A stretch of DNA of 64,000 nucleotides from Candidatus Chloroploca sp. Khr17 (lineage in GTDB: Bacteria; Chloroflexota; Chloroflexia; Chloroflexales; Chloroflexaceae): assembly GCF_004138165.1 (NCBI RefSeq), contig NZ_RYFF01000003.1:62001-126000 (forward strand), read 5' to 3'. Positions 44,519 to 52,792 of this stretch are shown here, piece by piece. The translations under genes and the position numbers were made by a program. Every line of letters begins with the position of its first letter. Within the stretch, counting starts at the first letter, position 1. The notes under the pieces were generated by a model, which had not been told where the DNA came from, did no database searches, and was given only the letters and a program-made list of their open reading frames with translations.

Positions 44519-46069
44519 CTACACCCGCGCCACCGCCCAAACCCGCCACAGACACACGCTTGCACTCAGCGCAGTGAGCACACCAAGCGCAGGATAGAGC
44601 GCGGGCACGGCAAAGAGCCAGGGCTTGCCGGCAGTGAACGCCTCGAGCGTCCAGGGCTGCCCATAGTATTCGGTGATCAGCGTGACGAGGCCGTACGTGT
44701 TAAAGATAAAGACGAAGAGCACAAGCGCCAGCAAGAGCGGCGTTTCGAAACGGCGCGGCAAGAGACCGAGCAGGCCAAAGACCAGCAGCCAGATCGTGGC
44801 ACCGAGCATCCCAAAGAGGTAGCGCCCCCGCGAAATATAGACATAATCGCCATAGGGCGGGATTGGATGCACACGCAGCAGCAACGCGGCCACCCCGACC
44901 GCGAGCAGGCTCAACAGCATCCAGAGCACCCGCCGCTGCCAGAGCGCCACCTCAGCGCGGCGGCGGAAAGCCCGGACAAGCAAGCCAAGGCCGGCACCGG
45001 CACTGAGCAGCAGAAAGATGATCGTCCAGACCCCATCGAGCACAATGCGATCCCAGCCATAGGCGCCCCAGTGCGTACGAAAGGCAACGTCAAGGGTAAA
45101 AGGATAGAGTTGCGAACTGTTTTCCCAGTCCATAAGCGAAAGGAAAAAGGGCTCAAGCCTGAGGCGCAGATACTGCTGATCGAGTTGCAGCAACCAGGGT
45201 CGCAAATCGAAGGCGAGGCCCGCGTCGGTCGGCGCGATCTGCACTGCCGCCACCAAGCCCCCCACAGCAAGCGCAGCAAGAAGCAGCAGCGTCACCCAAC
45301 GCCAGATCCCACGGATCGGCTGGCGTTTGAGCGCCCAGAAGAGCGCCAGCACCAGCGGCACCACGCCGAGCACCGCCGTCCGTTTGGCTGCCACCCCGAT
45401 CCCCAGGCTAAGCAACGCCATCAGCAACGGCAGCGGACGCAGACCATCGCGGATCAGCAGCGCACAGGCGAGCAACAAGCTAGCCCCGGTCGCATTGATC
45501 AACACATCGTTATTCACCGTGACCATCAACGAGGCAAACGAAGGCAGCGTGGCATAGATCAACGGCACCGCCACCTGGAGTGACGGCTGATCAGGGGCCA
45601 GCACCACCGCGAGCCGCCAGATCGCCAGCACCGAGACGACATAGAGTGCGAGGCTCACGAGACGAGCGGCATAGAGCTGCGTTTCGATCGACTGTTCAAG
45701 CGTCTGTTCAATGGGCACCCCGGCAAGCTCATAATAGAAGGGCGGATGAATGCGCTGGTTAAAACCAATGAAAGGCACCCCAGGCGAGCGGTAGGTCGGC
45801 TCGCCATCAGGCCCCCAGAAGTCAAAGCGCAGCATCGAATCGGCAATTGGCTGCACAAACTCATTGCGGTAGGTCGCAAGATCGCTCGCCGCGCGGATCA
45901 ACGCATGCTCAAAATGGGTTGGCTCATCATAGCCCTGCCAGGGCAGCACCAAAAAGAGATAGAGCAAGCCGTGGAGCACCGCAAAACTCAACAGGCACGC
46001 GAACGTCACCCAATCTGTTGCCTTGCGGCGGGAAGAAGCAAGCGGGGAATCGGCAGCAATCTGGGTCAT
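44519..46069 (-). CDS. Multi-pass membrane protein, DUF2142/GT-C glycosyltransferase-like
   Basis: The 516-residue protein has about 12 hydrophobic helices. The first loop carries GYDEPTHFEH, in the position of the acidic pair of GT-C fold glycosyltransferases, and YVYISRGRYLFGML lies near residue 400. This layout suits the DUF2142 group of predicted polyprenol-linked sugar transferases. The donor and acceptor are unknown. Its start overlaps by four bases (ATGA) the stop of the small membrane protein gene upstream, so they are coupled. Confidence 0.7.
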   Translation of the reverse strand: MTQIAADSPLASSRRKATDWVTFACLLSFAVLHGLLYLFLVLPWQGYDEPTHFEHALIRAASDLATYRNEFVQPIADSMLRFDFWGPDGEPTYRSPGVPFIGFNQRIHPPFYYELAGVPIEQTLEQSIETQLYAARLVSLALYVVSVLAIWRLAVVLAPDQPSLQVAVPLIYATLPSFASLMVTVNNDVLINATGASLLLACALLIRDGLRPLPLLMALLSLGIGVAAKRTAVLGVVPLVLALFWALKRQPIRGIWRWVTLLLLAALAVGGLVAAVQIAPTDAGLAFDLRPWLLQLDQQYLRLRLEPFFLSLMDWENSSQLYPFTLDVAFRTHWGAYGWDRIVLDGVWTIIFLLLSAGAGLGLLVRAFRRRAEVALWQRRVLWMLLSLLAVGVAALLLRVHPIPPYGDYVYISRGRYLFGMLGATIWLLVFGLLGLLPRRFETPLLLALVLFVFIFNTYGLVTLITEYYGQPWTLEAFTAGKPWLFAVPALYPALGVLTALSASVCLWRVWAVARV

Positions 46070-46338
46070 CGTCGTCTCCGCAGCCAGCGCATCGTCCAGA
46101 GCGCCAAAAAAAAGACCGCCGCCGTAATCGTCAGCCTGATCAACTCAAGCCAGAGCATTTCACGGGCGATCAACATCACCCCGATGAGAAAGAGGGCAAA
46201 CCCGCTGGAAAACCAGGACTCAATCGGTGCAGCGAGAGGAATACGCCGCATATGATCGCCATAACTCAGCGTCGCAAAGAGGATCGCGACCCCGCTGATG
46301 ATCAATGCCAACTCAGCGAGATAGGGCCAATCTTCCAT
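46066..46338 (-). CDS. Small three-helix membrane protein
   Basis: The start at MEDWPYLAELA is preceded by a GGGGG run that can act as a ribosome binding site. The 90-residue protein has three helices (about 9-25, 43-60 and 65-83) and a basic end (RWLRRRR). It overlaps the DUF2142-like gene by four bases, so it probably assists that enzyme, much as small subunits accompany some glycosyltransferases. No known family was recognised. Confidence 0.6.
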   Translation of the reverse strand: MEDWPYLAELALIISGVAILFATLSYGDHMRRIPLAAPIESWFSSGFALFLIGVMLIAREMLWLELIRLTITAAVFFLALWTMRWLRRRR

Positions 46339-46667
46339 CCCCCAAATCCCCCTTGCGCATGAACCACGAACCATCTCGCGCACGCATGGTAGCACACACC
46401 ACGCGGAGGACGCAACCAGCAGCAGGGGCACGGCCAGGGCTGAGGCAACGCCCACCTGACCGGAGCACCGTCGGGCTGAAGCCCTCGGCGATGGGTCGCG
46501 AAGGCCGCCTGCGCGGCCTCATTCAGCCCGCGCAGGCGGGCTTGGCACGCAGGAGCCGAGCCGTTGACGGCGACGGCAACCCCGGAGATCTGACGTTGCA
46601 TCAGCCCTGTAGGGGCACGGCGGTGCCCTGCCCCCGCGGTGCCGTGCCCCGGCGGTGCCGTGGCCGT
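46339..46667. other. Intergenic repeats including the 27-bp element copy 2
   Basis: No gene is supported. Bases 46499-46549 hold GC-rich inverted stretches and 46550-46576 the 27-bp element also present at 40314-40340. GGGGCACGGCGGTGCC-type runs fill 46609-46664. Confidence 0.5.
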
Positions 46668-46830
46668 CAAAAGGTTTCACCAGAGGGCGTCAAACCGCCC
46701 TGAGGCCCGGGAGGACGTCTGGATGGCGGGTGGCTTCGTCGCGCCGTCGGAAACCTAGGTGTGCGCCGCCGCGATCCGTGGGGGAACGGAGCGGTGTCCC
46801 GGCGCACATCTGGCAAGTTTGATGGGGTGG
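46668..46830. repeat. Dispersed repeat of about 155 bp, copy 2
   Basis: Inverted match to 18262-18425. The hairpin of copy 1 is imperfect here, with three or four changes (for example ACCTAGGTGTGC for ACCTGCCCGGTGTGC). The two copies sit 28 kb apart and so offer a substrate for inversion of the intervening DNA. Confidence 0.8.
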
Positions 46831-46904
46831 CACACCGCCATGTGGCAATAGCGCGCACGGGAACGCCCGTGACCGAGCAGGTGAAACCCTTTGACGGGCC
46901 GTGC

Positions 46905-46945
46905 CCCCACGCCCCCACGCCCCCACGCCCCCACGCCCCGTGGCA
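46905..46945. repeat. Short CCCCCACG tandem repeat
   Basis: About four copies of an eight-base unit CCCCCACG in succession in a GC-rich gap. Such runs can vary in length by slippage. Nearby 46970-47010 is also GGCACGGCGGTGCC-rich. No gene is seen between 46668 and 47067. Confidence 0.7.
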
Positions 46946-47067
46946 TCCCCGGTGACATTCCCGCCCCATGCGATCCGTCGTACGGGCACGGCGGTGCCGT
47001 GCTCCCCACGCCGCCGTGCCATCCCCGTCACCCCCGCTCTAGGAGGCGGGTGAGAGCGAGAAGTCCA

Positions 47068-48735
47068 TCAAGCTGCGATGCTCGGCACTTCAGGTATCAC
47101 CCGCCCGACCGCCTGGCGCAGAGCCGCTGGGCGATGGCAAAAGACATGATCCTCTGGGATCATGGCAAAAATATCGAGGCGACTCAACTGGCGATGCATC
47201 GCGGCGGTGGGGCTCACGATGAAGACCTCGCCCCTGGCGTCGACGGCATCTTTGATCGCATTCTCGATCGCCAGCGAAATCGTATCATCCAGCAGGGGCA
47301 CATTGCTCAGATCGATCACCACGGCATCATACTCGCTGATAGTCGCGTGCTGACGCGCAATCGCCTTCGAGACCCCAAAGATCATCGGGCCACTCAGGTA
47401 AAAGAGCAAGACCCGTCCATCGGCCTGTTGCAAGAGGCTGCGCTCTTCGTCAGTCATCTGGATCGCATCGTCAGCGTCACTAATCGCCTTCACATGCTCT
47501 GACTGCAACGCGCTCAGCCGCTCGATCGTCAAAATGTTGGCAATAAAAATGCCCACCCCAACCGCAACAATCAGATCAACAAAAACCGTCAACAACAACA
47601 CGCCATACATAATCACCGTTGTCTGGAATGAGACCCGATGCGCCCGTTTGAGCAAGCTCCAGTCGAGGATGTTGAAGCCAACATGCATCGCAATGCCAGC
47701 AAGCACGGCAAGCGGGATCTGTTCGGTCAACCTGGCGGCCCCGAACACCACGACGAGCAATAGCAAGGCCCGGATCACTCCGGCAAGCGGCGTTCTGCCT
47801 CCACTCTGGATATTGACCACGGTTCCCATCGTGGCCCCCGCACCCGGCAACCCCCCAAAGAGACCCGCGAAGAAATTGCCAATGCCCTGACCAATCAACT
47901 CCTTATCTGAACGATGCTCGGTACGGGTCAGGCTGTCGGCAATCATTGCCGTGAGTGTCGTATCAATGCACCCGAGCATCCCCAGGATAAGACCATCAAT
48001 CACCATCGTCGTGATCTGCTCGGGGGTAAAGGTGGGAAAGATCAACTCGGGCAAGCCAACCGGAATCACCCCGATCCGACGGAGATCTTCATTGGCAAAG
48101 ACCAACAACGAGACAACCGTACCCGCAACAAGCGCGATCAACTGAGGGGGCACATAGCGTTTGAAGCGCGCCGGAAAGAGAAAGAGGATCGCTAGCGTCA
48201 AAACACCCAGGATCGTCTCGGTAGGGCGAATATTCGCCACCAGGGTCGGCAGATTTTGCAACGTCCCCAGGACACCCCCCGGCGGACTCGGCTGGCCCAT
48301 CAGCGGGGCCAGTTGCAACGTCATCAAGATAATGCCAATCCCCGACATAAAGCCCGAAATGACACTGTAGGGCATCAGCGTAATATACTTGCCCAGTTTG
48401 AGCAGGCCAAACAAGATCTGAAAGAGGCCCGCAAGCATCACCACCGTAAAGGCCATGGCCATCCCTTGATCGGGGTTCTGCGCCAGCATCGCGACAATCA
48501 CCGCCGTCATAACCACCGTCATCGGGCCAGTTGGCTCTGAGATGAGCGTTGATGTCCCCCCAAAGAGTGCCGCAAAGAGACCAACCAGCACGGCCCCATA
48601 CAGACCGGCTGCAGGCCCTGCCCCCGAAGCAACCCCAAACGTCAACGCCAGCGGCAACGAAATAATGGCCGTCGTCACCCCACCGAACAGGTCCCCGCGA
48701 AGGTTATCGAACCGGAAGTGATTGAAGACCTGCAT
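47068..48735 (-). CDS. bicA: SulP-family transporter, BicA-type sodium-dependent bicarbonate transporter
   Basis: I start at MQVFNHFRFDN (48735), after a GGGAGAGGG site; an upstream in-frame ATG gives 562 residues. The 555-residue protein has the SulP membrane core and a C-terminal STAS domain (about 420-540). It follows cyanobacterial BicA over long stretches: GGVTTAIISLPLALTFGVASGAG, GTSTLISEPTGPMTVVMTAVI, FMSGIGIILMTLQLAP, GIGNFFAGLFGGLPGAGATMGT, VNIQSGGRTPLAGVIRA and VSFQTTVIMYGVLLLTVFVDLIVAVG. I infer bicarbonate uptake feeding carbon fixation. SulP sulfate transport cannot be fully excluded. Confidence 0.85.
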   Translation of the reverse strand: MQVFNHFRFDNLRGDLFGGVTTAIISLPLALTFGVASGAGPAAGLYGAVLVGLFAALFGGTSTLISEPTGPMTVVMTAVIVAMLAQNPDQGMAMAFTVVMLAGLFQILFGLLKLGKYITLMPYSVISGFMSGIGIILMTLQLAPLMGQPSPPGGVLGTLQNLPTLVANIRPTETILGVLTLAILFLFPARFKRYVPPQLIALVAGTVVSLLVFANEDLRRIGVIPVGLPELIFPTFTPEQITTMVIDGLILGMLGCIDTTLTAMIADSLTRTEHRSDKELIGQGIGNFFAGLFGGLPGAGATMGTVVNIQSGGRTPLAGVIRALLLLVVVFGAARLTEQIPLAVLAGIAMHVGFNILDWSLLKRAHRVSFQTTVIMYGVLLLTVFVDLIVAVGVGIFIANILTIERLSALQSEHVKAISDADDAIQMTDEERSLLQQADGRVLLFYLSGPMIFGVSKAIARQHATISEYDAVVIDLSNVPLLDDTISLAIENAIKDAVDARGEVFIVSPTAAMHRQLSRLDIFAMIPEDHVFCHRPAALRQAVGRVIPEVPSIAA

Positions 48736-48782
48736 ACCCTCTCCCAGGCTACGCATGACTTTTTAAGTCACTATATATAGTT

Positions 48783-48800
48783 CACGATATATGTATCGTG
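48783..48800. promoter_or_regulatory. Inverted repeat upstream of bicA, possible operator
   Basis: CACGATA-TATG-TATCGTG lies 48 bases before the bicA start in an AT-rich stretch with several TATA-like runs. Its place suits a repressor or activator site controlling the transporter. No flanking regulator gene is present. Confidence 0.45.
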
Positions 48801-48815
48801 ATTATAACACACTAA

Positions 48816-48886
48816 GCCAATGGTGGCGCACAGCAAAAAACAAGCCAGCATTGCTGGCTTGTTTTTTGCTGTGCGCCACCATTGGC
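48816..48886. repeat. Perfect 34-bp hairpin of the GCCAGC-NNN-GCTGGC family
   Basis: Arms of 34 bases (48816-48849 and 48853-48886) are perfectly complementary around the loop ATT. The stem is the longest in this window and contains runs AAAAAA and TTTTTT that would give a terminator-like U tract in the - strand transcript. It starts two bases after the adenosine deaminase stop, so it likely ends that gene. The tip matches the hairpins at 3602 and 20891. Confidence 0.8.
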
Positions 48887-48888
48887 CG

Positions 48889-49929
48889 TTACAGCCCAAG
48901 GCGTTGACGGAGCAGCGTCATCTCTTGCTCAACCCGCGTCGTGAGCGCCTCCTGGTCAGAGGCGGGCAAGAAGGTAGCCCGGGCCGCTGTGCTGACCGTA
49001 CCACACAACTGGTCGAGGGTCAGACCAAGGTGCGTCAGCGAGCGGCGGTACTCTTCGGTCAACGTCGTCGCAAAGAAGGTCGGGTCATCAGAATTAATCG
49101 TCACCGGCACCCCCGAGGCCACCAGCGAGCGCAACGGGTGGCTGGCCCACGTCTTGATGGCACCGGTCAACAGATTGCTACTGGGGCAAATATCGAGCAC
49201 AATGCCCCGTTCGGCCAGCGTCTGCACCAGATGAGGATCATCAACGCTGCGCACCCCATGGCCGACCCGTTGCGCCTCAAGAAAGTCGATCGCGCCCCAG
49301 ACACTCACCGGCCCGACCACCTCACCCGCGTGGGCCATCACGCCAAGCCCTGCGGCACGGGCAGACGCAAAGACGGGGGCAAACGGCTCGGGGGGATGCC
49401 CAATCTCATTGCCACCGATCGACCAGCCGACAACCCCGCGGTGCATCAGCGCACAGGCGACTTCGAGTGACTCCCATGCCCGTTCGGGGCCATACTGGCG
49501 CCCATAATCAAGCGCCAGACGGAGCATAATATCAGCCTCACGCTCGACCTGCGCAAAGCCGGCCATCGTGCCCTCAATGACCTCATAGAGATCCACCCCA
49601 CGCAGCAGGTACTGCATCGGTGAAATCATCACCTCGGCGTAGCGCACATGTTGGTGGGCGAGATCGTGGCCCAACTCATAGGCCAGTTGTTCAAAATCCT
49701 CACCACTCACGATGGCACGCGTCATCGCCATAAACACATTGAGAAAATCGCCAAAATCGCGATAGCGAAAGAGGGCGGCGACACCCTCTTCATCATTGGC
49801 GGGTAAGGTGACCCCATTGCGTTCAGCCAGCACTAACAACGTGCGCGGGGTAATCGTCCCCTCCAGGTGAAGGTGGAGTTCCACCTTGGGCATCTGAGTG
49901 ATAAAGGTCTCAAGCACTGGCGTGAGCAC
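48889..49929 (-). CDS. add: Adenosine deaminase
   Basis: The 346-residue TIM-barrel protein has the full metal-site set: ELHLHLEGTI near residue 17, MAHAGE near 226 and NSDDPTFF near 299, along with VGHGVRS. The enzyme deaminates adenosine to inosine; the shorter adenine-deaminase-like branch cannot be excluded by eye. The stop is followed by a strong hairpin. The next gene upstream, prfA, is on the same strand 74 bp away. Confidence 0.9.
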   Translation of the reverse strand: MLTPVLETFITQMPKVELHLHLEGTITPRTLLVLAERNGVTLPANDEEGVAALFRYRDFGDFLNVFMAMTRAIVSGEDFEQLAYELGHDLAHQHVRYAEVMISPMQYLLRGVDLYEVIEGTMAGFAQVEREADIMLRLALDYGRQYGPERAWESLEVACALMHRGVVGWSIGGNEIGHPPEPFAPVFASARAAGLGVMAHAGEVVGPVSVWGAIDFLEAQRVGHGVRSVDDPHLVQTLAERGIVLDICPSSNLLTGAIKTWASHPLRSLVASGVPVTINSDDPTFFATTLTEEYRRSLTHLGLTLDQLCGTVSTAARATFLPASDQEALTTRVEQEMTLLRQRLGL

Positions 49930-50003
49930 AATGATCTTCCCTGACTATCTTGCCGATGGTGTCTGAAGATTATAGACTATCCTCTCAGCAAGCGCCAATC
50001 GAA

Positions 50004-51086
50004 TCACGCAATCCCGGAAGCCTGCAGGCGTTCAGCGTTATCATGCACGATCAGGGCATCAATAATCTTATCCAGGTTGCCAGCGAGCACACCGGGCAGA
50101 TTCGAGAAGTTCTGGCCGATACGATGATCGGTGATGCGATCCTGCGGGAAGTTGTAGGTACGAATCTTCTCGGCACGTTCACCGGTGCCAACCTGGGCAA
50201 GGCGTGATGAGCTCAGTTCACGATCCTGCTTCTCTTGTTCACGGGCATAGAGCCGCGCCCGCAACACCACCATCGCCTTATCCCGGTTCTTGATCTGCGA
50301 ACGGCCATCCTGACATGTCACCACAATCTCATCAGGCGTTCCCGCTCGATAGACCAGGCGCACCGCCGAGTCGGTCGTATTGACCCCCTGGCCGCCGTGG
50401 CCACCGGCGCGGAAGACATCGAGGCGGATCTCGTCTGACTTGATCTCAAATTCGGTTGGTTCGACCTCGGGCAAGACCGCAACCGTCGCCGTAGAGGTAT
50501 GAATACGCCCACGCGCCTCGGTCACGGGCACCCGCTGCACCCGATGCACGCCACCTTCATACTTCATCCGGCTATAGGCACCTTCGCCACGGATCTCGAA
50601 GATCACTTCTTTCATTCCACCAGTATCACTTTCGGTGGTACTGTTCACTTCAACTTTCCACCCGCGCAACTCAGCATACCGCACATACATCCGATAGAGA
50701 TCGCCGGCAAAAAGGCCCGCCTCATCGCCCCCCTCGCCCTGCCGGATCTCCATAATGACATCTTTGGCATCATTCGGATCGCTCGGCAACAGCAACAAGC
50801 GAATCTCTTGGTCGAGCCTGGCAATCGTGGTCTGCTGCTGCTCAACCTCCTCTTGCGCAAGCGCCTTCAGCTCGGCATCATCGGTCTCATACGCCATCGT
50901 CTGCGCCTCATCGAGCGCGGTGACGGCCTGGCGATACGCACGATAAGCGGTCACAAGGTCGGTCAAATCGCTCTGCTCACGCGCATACTGTTGCAAGCGC
51001 GCCAAATCAGTCATCACCTCAGGGTTCGCCATCAGGTGATCAAGCTCTTCATAGCGAGCTTCAACAAGTTTCAGCTTATCAAACAT
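50004..51086 (-). CDS. prfA: Peptide chain release factor 1
   Basis: The start MFDKLKLVEAR follows AAAGG by nine bases. The 360-residue protein has the GGQ tip AGGHGGQGVNTTDSAVRL near 230 and the class-1 specificity region with GRIHTSTATVAVLPEVE. CQDGRSQIKNRDKAMVVLRARLY is the RF1 form. It ends translation at UAG and UAA. Its presence bears on the in-frame TAG in the heparinase-like gene. It is followed by the adenosine deaminase gene. Confidence 0.97.
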   Translation of the reverse strand: MFDKLKLVEARYEELDHLMANPEVMTDLARLQQYAREQSDLTDLVTAYRAYRQAVTALDEAQTMAYETDDAELKALAQEEVEQQQTTIARLDQEIRLLLLPSDPNDAKDVIMEIRQGEGGDEAGLFAGDLYRMYVRYAELRGWKVEVNSTTESDTGGMKEVIFEIRGEGAYSRMKYEGGVHRVQRVPVTEARGRIHTSTATVAVLPEVEPTEFEIKSDEIRLDVFRAGGHGGQGVNTTDSAVRLVYRAGTPDEIVVTCQDGRSQIKNRDKAMVVLRARLYAREQEKQDRELSSSRLAQVGTGERAEKIRTYNFPQDRITDHRIGQNFSNLPGVLAGNLDKIIDALIVHDNAERLQASGIA

Positions 51087-51171
51087 ACGGTACAACCTTT
51101 AAAAAGACACAAACGACACGAGAAGAGCGGACAAATGACCGCTAGCCTCGTGTCGTTATTGTATGGATTGG

Positions 51172-51363
51172 TTAGAAACCCTTCGACATCTTCTTGCGCC
51201 GATTGCGCTCGGCACGACGACGTTTTTCCTTGCGCTGTTCGCTCTTGGAAACGAAGTGCATCTTCTCGCGATATGTTTTCGTAATCCGCTCAGAGACCAC
51301 GCCCTTGTTAAAACGGCGGATCAACTGCTCGACAGTCTCGCCTTCACGACGTTCTACACGCAT
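51172..51363 (-). CDS. rpsU: 30S ribosomal protein S21
   Basis: The 63-residue basic protein starts at MRVERREGETVEQLIRRFN. It continues with KGVVSERITKTYREKMHFVSKSEQRKEKRRRAERNRRKKMSKGF, typical of S21: an N-terminal beta strand, central helix and highly basic tail. An upstream in-frame extension of 36 codons shows no family character. It stands between prfA and apt on the same strand. Confidence 0.9.
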   Translation of the reverse strand: MRVERREGETVEQLIRRFNKGVVSERITKTYREKMHFVSKSEQRKEKRRRAERNRRKKMSKGF

Positions 51364-51569
51364 TGCTCTGCATCGATCAATATCGTACGACCACCTCAGA
51401 TGGCCTGGACTCTCATACGCGTGGGGCAGCGCCTGTTCCAGACACGCCTGATATTGATCTCGTCTGCTCACCCCCTTTGCCGTGGATTTGGTGTGGCCCC
51501 ATGCAGCCCTCAGAACAACGACGATACACCGTACAAAAGTATAGCCGAGATTCAGGCGTTGTGCAAGTC

Positions 51570-52091
51570 TTAATACTGGATCAGCGAGTAGACCGGATAG
51601 CCCTCAAGTTTTTCGCGTCCATTGAGAAACGCCAACTCGATCACAAAGGCAAGTTCAACGACCCGTGCGCCAGCCTGTTCAATCAGTTGCGTGGCGGCAC
51701 TGATTGTGCCACCCGTCGCCAGCAGATCATCAATCACGATGACTCGTGCCCCTGGCACAAACGCATCACGGTGAATTTCCAGTTTGCTGGTGCCATATTC
51801 CAACGCATACTCGATCTGATAGGTATCAGCCGGCAACTTGCCCGGTTTGCGCACCGGCACCAGGCCCACCTTCAGTTCCAGGGCCAGCGGGGCGCTAAAG
51901 ATAAATCCCCGTGACTCGATCCCTACCACCGCGTCGATCCCCAGAGGGCGGTACCGATCAGCCAGCGTCGTGATCACCTGCTGAAACGCCGAGCCATTGC
52001 TGATCAGCGTGGTGATATCCTTGAACTGAATGCCCGGAATCGGAAAATCGGGCACATTGCGCACCAGACTCGCAAGATCCACGTTTGCCAT
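51570..52091 (-). CDS. apt: Adenine phosphoribosyltransferase
   Basis: A 173-residue protein of normal length with VPDFPIPGIQFKDITTL, GIESRGFIFSAPLALEL and the PRPP-binding motif VIVIDDLLATGGT near residue 119. It salvages adenine to AMP and fits with the nearby adenosine deaminase in purine metabolism. A GGAGG site lies just upstream of its start. Transcription is on the - strand, with rpsU 206 bp downstream. Confidence 0.96.
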   Translation of the reverse strand: MANVDLASLVRNVPDFPIPGIQFKDITTLISNGSAFQQVITTLADRYRPLGIDAVVGIESRGFIFSAPLALELKVGLVPVRKPGKLPADTYQIEYALEYGTSKLEIHRDAFVPGARVIVIDDLLATGGTISAATQLIEQAGARVVELAFVIELAFLNGREKLEGYPVYSLIQY

Positions 52092-52142
52092 CGCTCCTCC
52101 TCGCCTAGAGGCATATCTACCATTGGAACCATGCCTATTATA

Positions 52143-52544
52143 CTAGCGGACGACCACCTCGACGGTAAAACTCTGCACGGGCATCGCATCTGGCTCAAAG
52201 GGGCGCTTATAGCCAAGCGTCAACATGGTAGTCCCCGCGCCTTGCGCCGTAAACCGCAGGATCTCCATCCCACCGGCCCCGGGCATGCTCGCGCCCTGGA
52301 CATATTCAGCCTCGCCCTGTTGCGCGATGATCGCCTCATCGCCAGCGATGAATTGCCAGGCGTAGCCGGTTGATGGATTGCTCGGCAAGGTCAGCGCAAG
52401 CACCTGGCCCACCGCCAGATCAACGGTCTGACCGACCGCATCTTCGGTCAGTTGCACCTCGGGCAAGGGCGGTTGGGGTTGCGCACAGGCAGCCAGACTC
52501 AGCAGCAGGACGATCACGAAAACGAGACGTTGTGGGTGGTGCAT
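52143..52544 (-). CDS. Chagasin-family (I42) cysteine peptidase inhibitor, putative lipoprotein
   Basis: The ATG at 52544 follows an AAAGGA site (an upstream TTG gives two more residues). The 133-residue product has a signal peptide ending LSLAACAQ, a lipobox-like cleavage site, so it is probably a lipoprotein. The chagasin loops are visible: NPSTGYAW (BC loop), GAGGMEILRF (DE loop) and RPFE (FG loop). Chagasin-like proteins block papain-type peptidases. The transglutaminase-like protein at 16066 has a papain fold, but no link is proposed. Confidence 0.82.
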   Translation of the reverse strand: MHHPQRLVFVIVLLLSLAACAQPQPPLPEVQLTEDAVGQTVDLAVGQVLALTLPSNPSTGYAWQFIAGDEAIIAQQGEAEYVQGASMPGAGGMEILRFTAQGAGTTMLTLGYKRPFEPDAMPVQSFTVEVVVR

Positions 52545-52676
52545 CAACAATTCCTTTTTAATGCTTAGACAAGGATTTAGGAGCTAGAAAATAGGAAAGA
52601 GCCGAGCGCATCAGGACGCGATGGAGGCCTCCAAACTGTAAAGTAACCTGAAACCTTGCCTTAAAACCAATACTTT

Positions 52677-52790
52677 TCCAATAAGCTCACGCGAAGGCGC
52701 GAAGGCGCGAAGGCGCGAAGGGTTCGCTCACGTACGCGAAAAACTTTGCGCCTTTGCGTCAAAACAACCGCGTTCTTTGCAAGGTATTGT
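52677..52790. repeat. CCTTTGCGC dispersed element, copy 2
   Basis: About 113 bp with the same ends as copies at 44406 and 61361 (AATAAGCTCACGCG ... TTTGCAAGGTATTG). It carries four GCGAAGGC-type units against one or two TTTGCGCC units, so the number of internal units varies between copies. It lies just after the stop of the glycosyltransferase gene. Confidence 0.78.
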
Positions 52791-52792
52791 GC

